Source of the DNA: Gemmatimonadota bacterium | GTDB taxonomy: Bacteria; Gemmatimonadota; Gemmatimonadetes; Longimicrobiales; Gaopeijiaceae | NCBI GenBank assembly: GCA_003695865.1 | Contig: RFGQ01000676.1 | Coordinates: forward strand, 1 to 8,006 | DNA length: 8,006 nucleotides | Reading direction: 5' to 3' | In this document: positions 5,945 to 8,006 of the stretch, piece after piece | How positions within the stretch are numbered: position 1 is the first letter of the stretch | How the letters are laid out: every line of letters starts with the position of its first letter | Notes under the pieces: model-generated | Database searches by the model: none | What the model was told of the DNA's origin: nothing | The model's input: only the letters and a program-made list of their open reading frames with translations | Made by a program: the position numbers and the translations under genes

Positions 5945-7012
5945 CTAGACCGCGCCCCGCTCCAGGTCGAGCAGGCGCTGTTTGCGCCACAGGCCTCCGC
6001 CGTAGCCGGTGAGGCGTCCGTCGGACCCCACCACCCGATGGCAGGGGACGAGCACCGCGAGCCGGTTCGCCCCGTTCGCCCGCGCGACCGCCCTCACCGC
6101 GGCCGGACGGCCGAGCGCCGCGGCCACGTCGCCATAGCTGCGCGTCTCACCGTAGGGGATGCTGCGCAGCTCCCGCCACACGGCCTGCTGGAAGGGCGTA
6201 CCCACCGGCTCGCAGGGGACCTCGAAGCGGCGCAGCCCACCCTCGAAGTAAGCGCGCAGCTCGTCCTCCAGGGTCCGCAGAACGTCGTTGTCGCCGGGCA
6301 CGAAGGTGCATCCGGCCCTGCGCGCGAGCGTGCGCACCTGGGTCTCGAGCGCGCGGCGGTCGTGGAACTCGAGCAGCAGAACCGACCGCTCGTCGGCACC
6401 GGCCACCATCGGGCCGAGCGGCGTCGCGATGCGCCGTACCGCGACCCGCCGGGCGTCACGTACGGTCGAGGGCGCCGCCCCCAGCACCCGGCGAAACGCC
6501 TCGTTGAACGCGCTGAGTGAGTCGTAGCCGTGCTCGAAGGCGGCCACGGCCACGCCGCCTCCTTTCTGGATACGCCCCAGCGCGAGCCCCAGGCGGCGCG
6601 CCCGCTGATACGCGTGGAAGGTCATACCGTGGGTACGCTGGAACCAGCGCCGCACGCGCTCCGGCGTGAGCCCCAGGGCCCGCAGGTCCGCGTCGGTCCA
6701 GCGGCGCGACGGGTCCGCCTCGACCCGTTCGAGCAGGGAGCGCAGCCACCCGGGCGTCGCCCCGGCGGGCTCCAGCGGTCTGCAGCGCAGGCAGGGCCGG
6801 AATCCCGAAGCGAGCGCCTCCTGGGCAGAGGGAAAGAACACGACGTTGTGGGGCCTGGGACGACGAGCCGGACACGTGGGGCGGCAGAAGATTCCCGTGG
6901 TGCGCACCCCGGTGAAGAAGATCCCCTCGTAAGCCGCGTCGCCCCGCATGAATGCGTCGAGCATGGTGTCTCGGGGCGGCAGCGAGGGGCGGGGTCGGCT
7001 CATGAGCAACAT
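5945..7012 (-). CDS. ada: Ada: O6-methylguanine-DNA methyltransferase and adaptive-response regulator
   Basis: 355 residues, matching E. coli Ada (354). It repairs alkylated DNA by transferring methyl groups to its own cysteines and, when methylated, activates adaptive-response genes. Three parts are visible. The N-terminal zinc domain has FFTGVRTTGIFCRPTCPAR and FRPCLRC, with C43, C47, C74 and C77 as zinc ligands; C43 matches the phosphotriester acceptor C38 of E. coli. The AraC-type helix-turn-helix region is about 90-190 (WFQRTHGMTFHAYQRARR, FEHGYDSLSAFNEAFR). The C-terminal methyltransferase domain has PCHRVVGSDGRLTGYGGG, with C324 as acceptor for O6-methylguanine. All key residues are intact. 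Start ATG 7012 is set by a strong GGAGAG eight bases upstream; ATG 7003 is possible but badly spaced. No convincing Ada box is seen in the upstream 147 bases. It diverges from the gene at 7160, and the nuclease-like gene follows on the same strand. Confidence 0.96.
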   Translation of the reverse strand: MLLMSRPRPSLPPRDTMLDAFMRGDAAYEGIFFTGVRTTGIFCRPTCPARRPRPHNVVFFPSAQEALASGFRPCLRCRPLEPAGATPGWLRSLLERVEADPSRRWTDADLRALGLTPERVRRWFQRTHGMTFHAYQRARRLGLALGRIQKGGGVAVAAFEHGYDSLSAFNEAFRRVLGAAPSTVRDARRVAVRRIATPLGPMVAGADERSVLLLEFHDRRALETQVRTLARRAGCTFVPGDNDVLRTLEDELRAYFEGGLRRFEVPCEPVGTPFQQAVWRELRSIPYGETRSYGDVAAALGRPAAVRAVARANGANRLAVLVPCHRVVGSDGRLTGYGGGLWRKQRLLDLERGAV

Positions 7013-7020
7013 TCTAGGGC

Positions 7021-7028
7021 CTCTCCTT
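7021..7028 (-). promoter_or_regulatory. Ribosome binding site of ada
   Basis: On the minus strand AAGGAGAG lies 8 bases before the ATG at 7012. It is the strongest Shine-Dalgarno match in the window and selects this start over ATG 7003. Confidence 0.7.
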
Positions 7029-7159
7029 TCGGGGTCCAGCGGCGCAGGCCGACGCGGCCGGTCCGCACCCCCACGATGTGCCGCTCACGCGGGGTGCTCC
7101 ACCGGAATCCGGACGGCGAATCCGCTTGCCCGACCCCGTGGCGGAGGCCATCGTGAACC

Positions 7160-8006
7160 ATGAGCCGCACACGCCCCGCCACCGGCGACGAGGTCCTCGC
7201 CGCGTTCCGCAGCCTCACCACCGCCCAGTACCAGGAGTGGAAGGTCACCGACCAGGCCCGCCTGCGCCGCTGGGAAGCGTCGTGGCTCGCCGTGTACGCG
7301 CCGCGCATCGTGGAGTGCGCGTGCTGCTACCGGCTGCCACCCTGGCTGCTCGCGTCCGTGGTGCTGGGCGAGGTGACCGCCATGACCACGGGCGAGCGCA
7401 CGGCCGAGTTCCTCGGCCTCGGATCGAGCGTCGGGCTGGCACAGCTCACCGTCGACACCGCGATCAAGTACGGACTCACCCCCACGGCGGCGCGTTACTT
7501 CGATCACATGGCCCGCGTGGCGCGGCGCACACCCACTCAGGTGGGGAACGCCCGCCTGCGTCAGCGTGCGCTGATCCGCATCGAACTGCTGGACCCCGCA
7601 GTGAGCATCTGCGCTTCCGCCCGCTACCTCTCGCAGCTGCTCTCGCATGCGCACCTCGCCGGCCGTATCGGTCGCTACACCATCGATCGCACGGAGCCGT
7701 GGGGCGTCTTCGACTTCTCGGGGCTCGACATGGACGGATGCCCCATCGACGTCGCCGCCGCGTCGCAGCATCCGGACCTCACCGAGCGCCGCATCCGGGT
7801 CGCCAAATTCTTCGGTGCGGCGCACAACGACGACGCGCTTTCCGGCTTCAGGCTGGGCATCGGGCTCACGCAGGGCGAGAACGCCGGCAACATCGCCGAC
7901 GACCTGATCGGGTTCGGGTTCATCACCCGCTTCGGGCTGGAGGACTGCGAATGTCCCGAGCCGGCGCCGGGCACGTCCGTGCCCTCGGGCGGAGCCCCCC
8001 AACCGC
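7160..8006 (+). CDS. Uncharacterised protein with lysozyme/lytic-transglycosylase-like pattern, 3' end cut off
   Basis: The open frame runs 282 codons to the window edge without a stop. I do not recognise the family by name. The order of motifs resembles the soluble lytic transglycosylase (lysozyme-like) fold: LPPWLLASVVLGE (59-71, E71 a candidate catalytic acid), SSVGLAQLTVDTAIKYG (89-105), then LLDPAVSICASARYLSQLL (143-161), matching the usual 'E...S.G..Q...TA' and 'L.dP..ni..gA.YL' pattern. Such enzymes cleave peptidoglycan glycan strands. There is no signal peptide or membrane helix at the N-terminus, so any cell-wall target would need another export route. Cysteines are frequent (C53, C55, C56, C151, C194, C263, C265). 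From about 266 on the sequence is Pro/Gly/Ser-rich, perhaps a linker to a further domain. Start ATG 7160 has GGAGG at 7143-7147 (12-base spacing). It diverges from ada. That the gene is real is fairly sure; the fold is a by-eye inference. Confidence 0.72.
   Translation, partial: MSRTRPATGDEVLAAFRSLTTAQYQEWKVTDQARLRRWEASWLAVYAPRIVECACCYRLPPWLLASVVLGEVTAMTTGERTAEFLGLGSSVGLAQLTVDTAIKYGLTPTAARYFDHMARVARRTPTQVGNARLRQRALIRIELLDPAVSICASARYLSQLLSHAHLAGRIGRYTIDRTEPWGVFDFSGLDMDGCPIDVAAASQHPDLTERRIRVAKFFGAAHNDDALSGFRLGIGLTQGENAGNIADDLIGFGFITRFGLEDCECPEPAPGTSVPSGGAPQP

Noticed and set aside
7102..7112. CCGGAATCCGG palindrome in the ada upstream region
   Set aside because: Too short, and expected by chance at this GC content.
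7013..7159. Ada box for autoregulation upstream of ada
   Set aside because: No match close to the AAT/GCAA or AAAGCGCA type elements known from E. coli; GCAAGCGGATTC is too weak a resemblance.
7085..8002. 305-codon minus-strand open frame opposite the right-edge gene
   Set aside because: No recognisable motif and no clear ribosome site; the plus frame shows a lytic-transglycosylase-like pattern and a GGAGG upstream.

Overview
The window is a GC-rich stretch (about 70% by eye) of bacterial chromosome with six protein genes, two of them cut by the window edges. I see no rRNA or tRNA gene, CRISPR array, insertion sequence or phage gene. The Lon protein's wording (for example VLPLRDTVVYPG and its long charged coiled coil), GC-rich codon use and a Sec-exported gamma-glutamyltransferase suggest a Gram-negative-type high-GC bacterium. 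Gemmatimonadota is my best guess, from memory of Lon sequences rather than from any search.

Layout. 1-1823 (minus): 5' two thirds of the ATP-dependent protease gene lon, running off the left edge inside the AAA+ domain. 1824-2054: divergent intergenic region with three short palindromes. 2055-3725 (plus): exported gamma-glutamyltransferase-family hydrolase. 3789-4703 (plus): Nudix hydrolase with an interrupted Nudix box, NUDT19-like. 4700-5758 (minus): unnamed membrane protein combining a DUF559/Vsr-like nuclease-type domain, a coiled coil, one transmembrane helix and an OB-fold-like domain. 5945-7012 (minus): three-domain Ada methyltransferase/regulator. 7160-8006 (plus): 5' part of an uncharacterised protein with a lysozyme/lytic-transglycosylase-like pattern, running off the right edge.

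How the genes relate. The ggt and Nudix genes may be co-transcribed (63-base gap holding two small hairpins). The nuclease-like gene lies on the same strand as ada, 186 bases downstream, with a 12-bp stem-loop in the gap. It converges on the Nudix gene so tightly that the two stop codons share a CTAG. Lon (proteolysis and stress) and Ada (alkylation repair) are housekeeping/stress functions. I see no evidence that all six genes form one system.

The best candidate for something undescribed is the membrane-anchored nuclease-like/OB protein, which is also visibly less GC-rich than its neighbours. Next come the roughly 80-residue acidic insert in Lon just before the ATPase core and the signal-less lytic-transglycosylase-like protein at the right edge.
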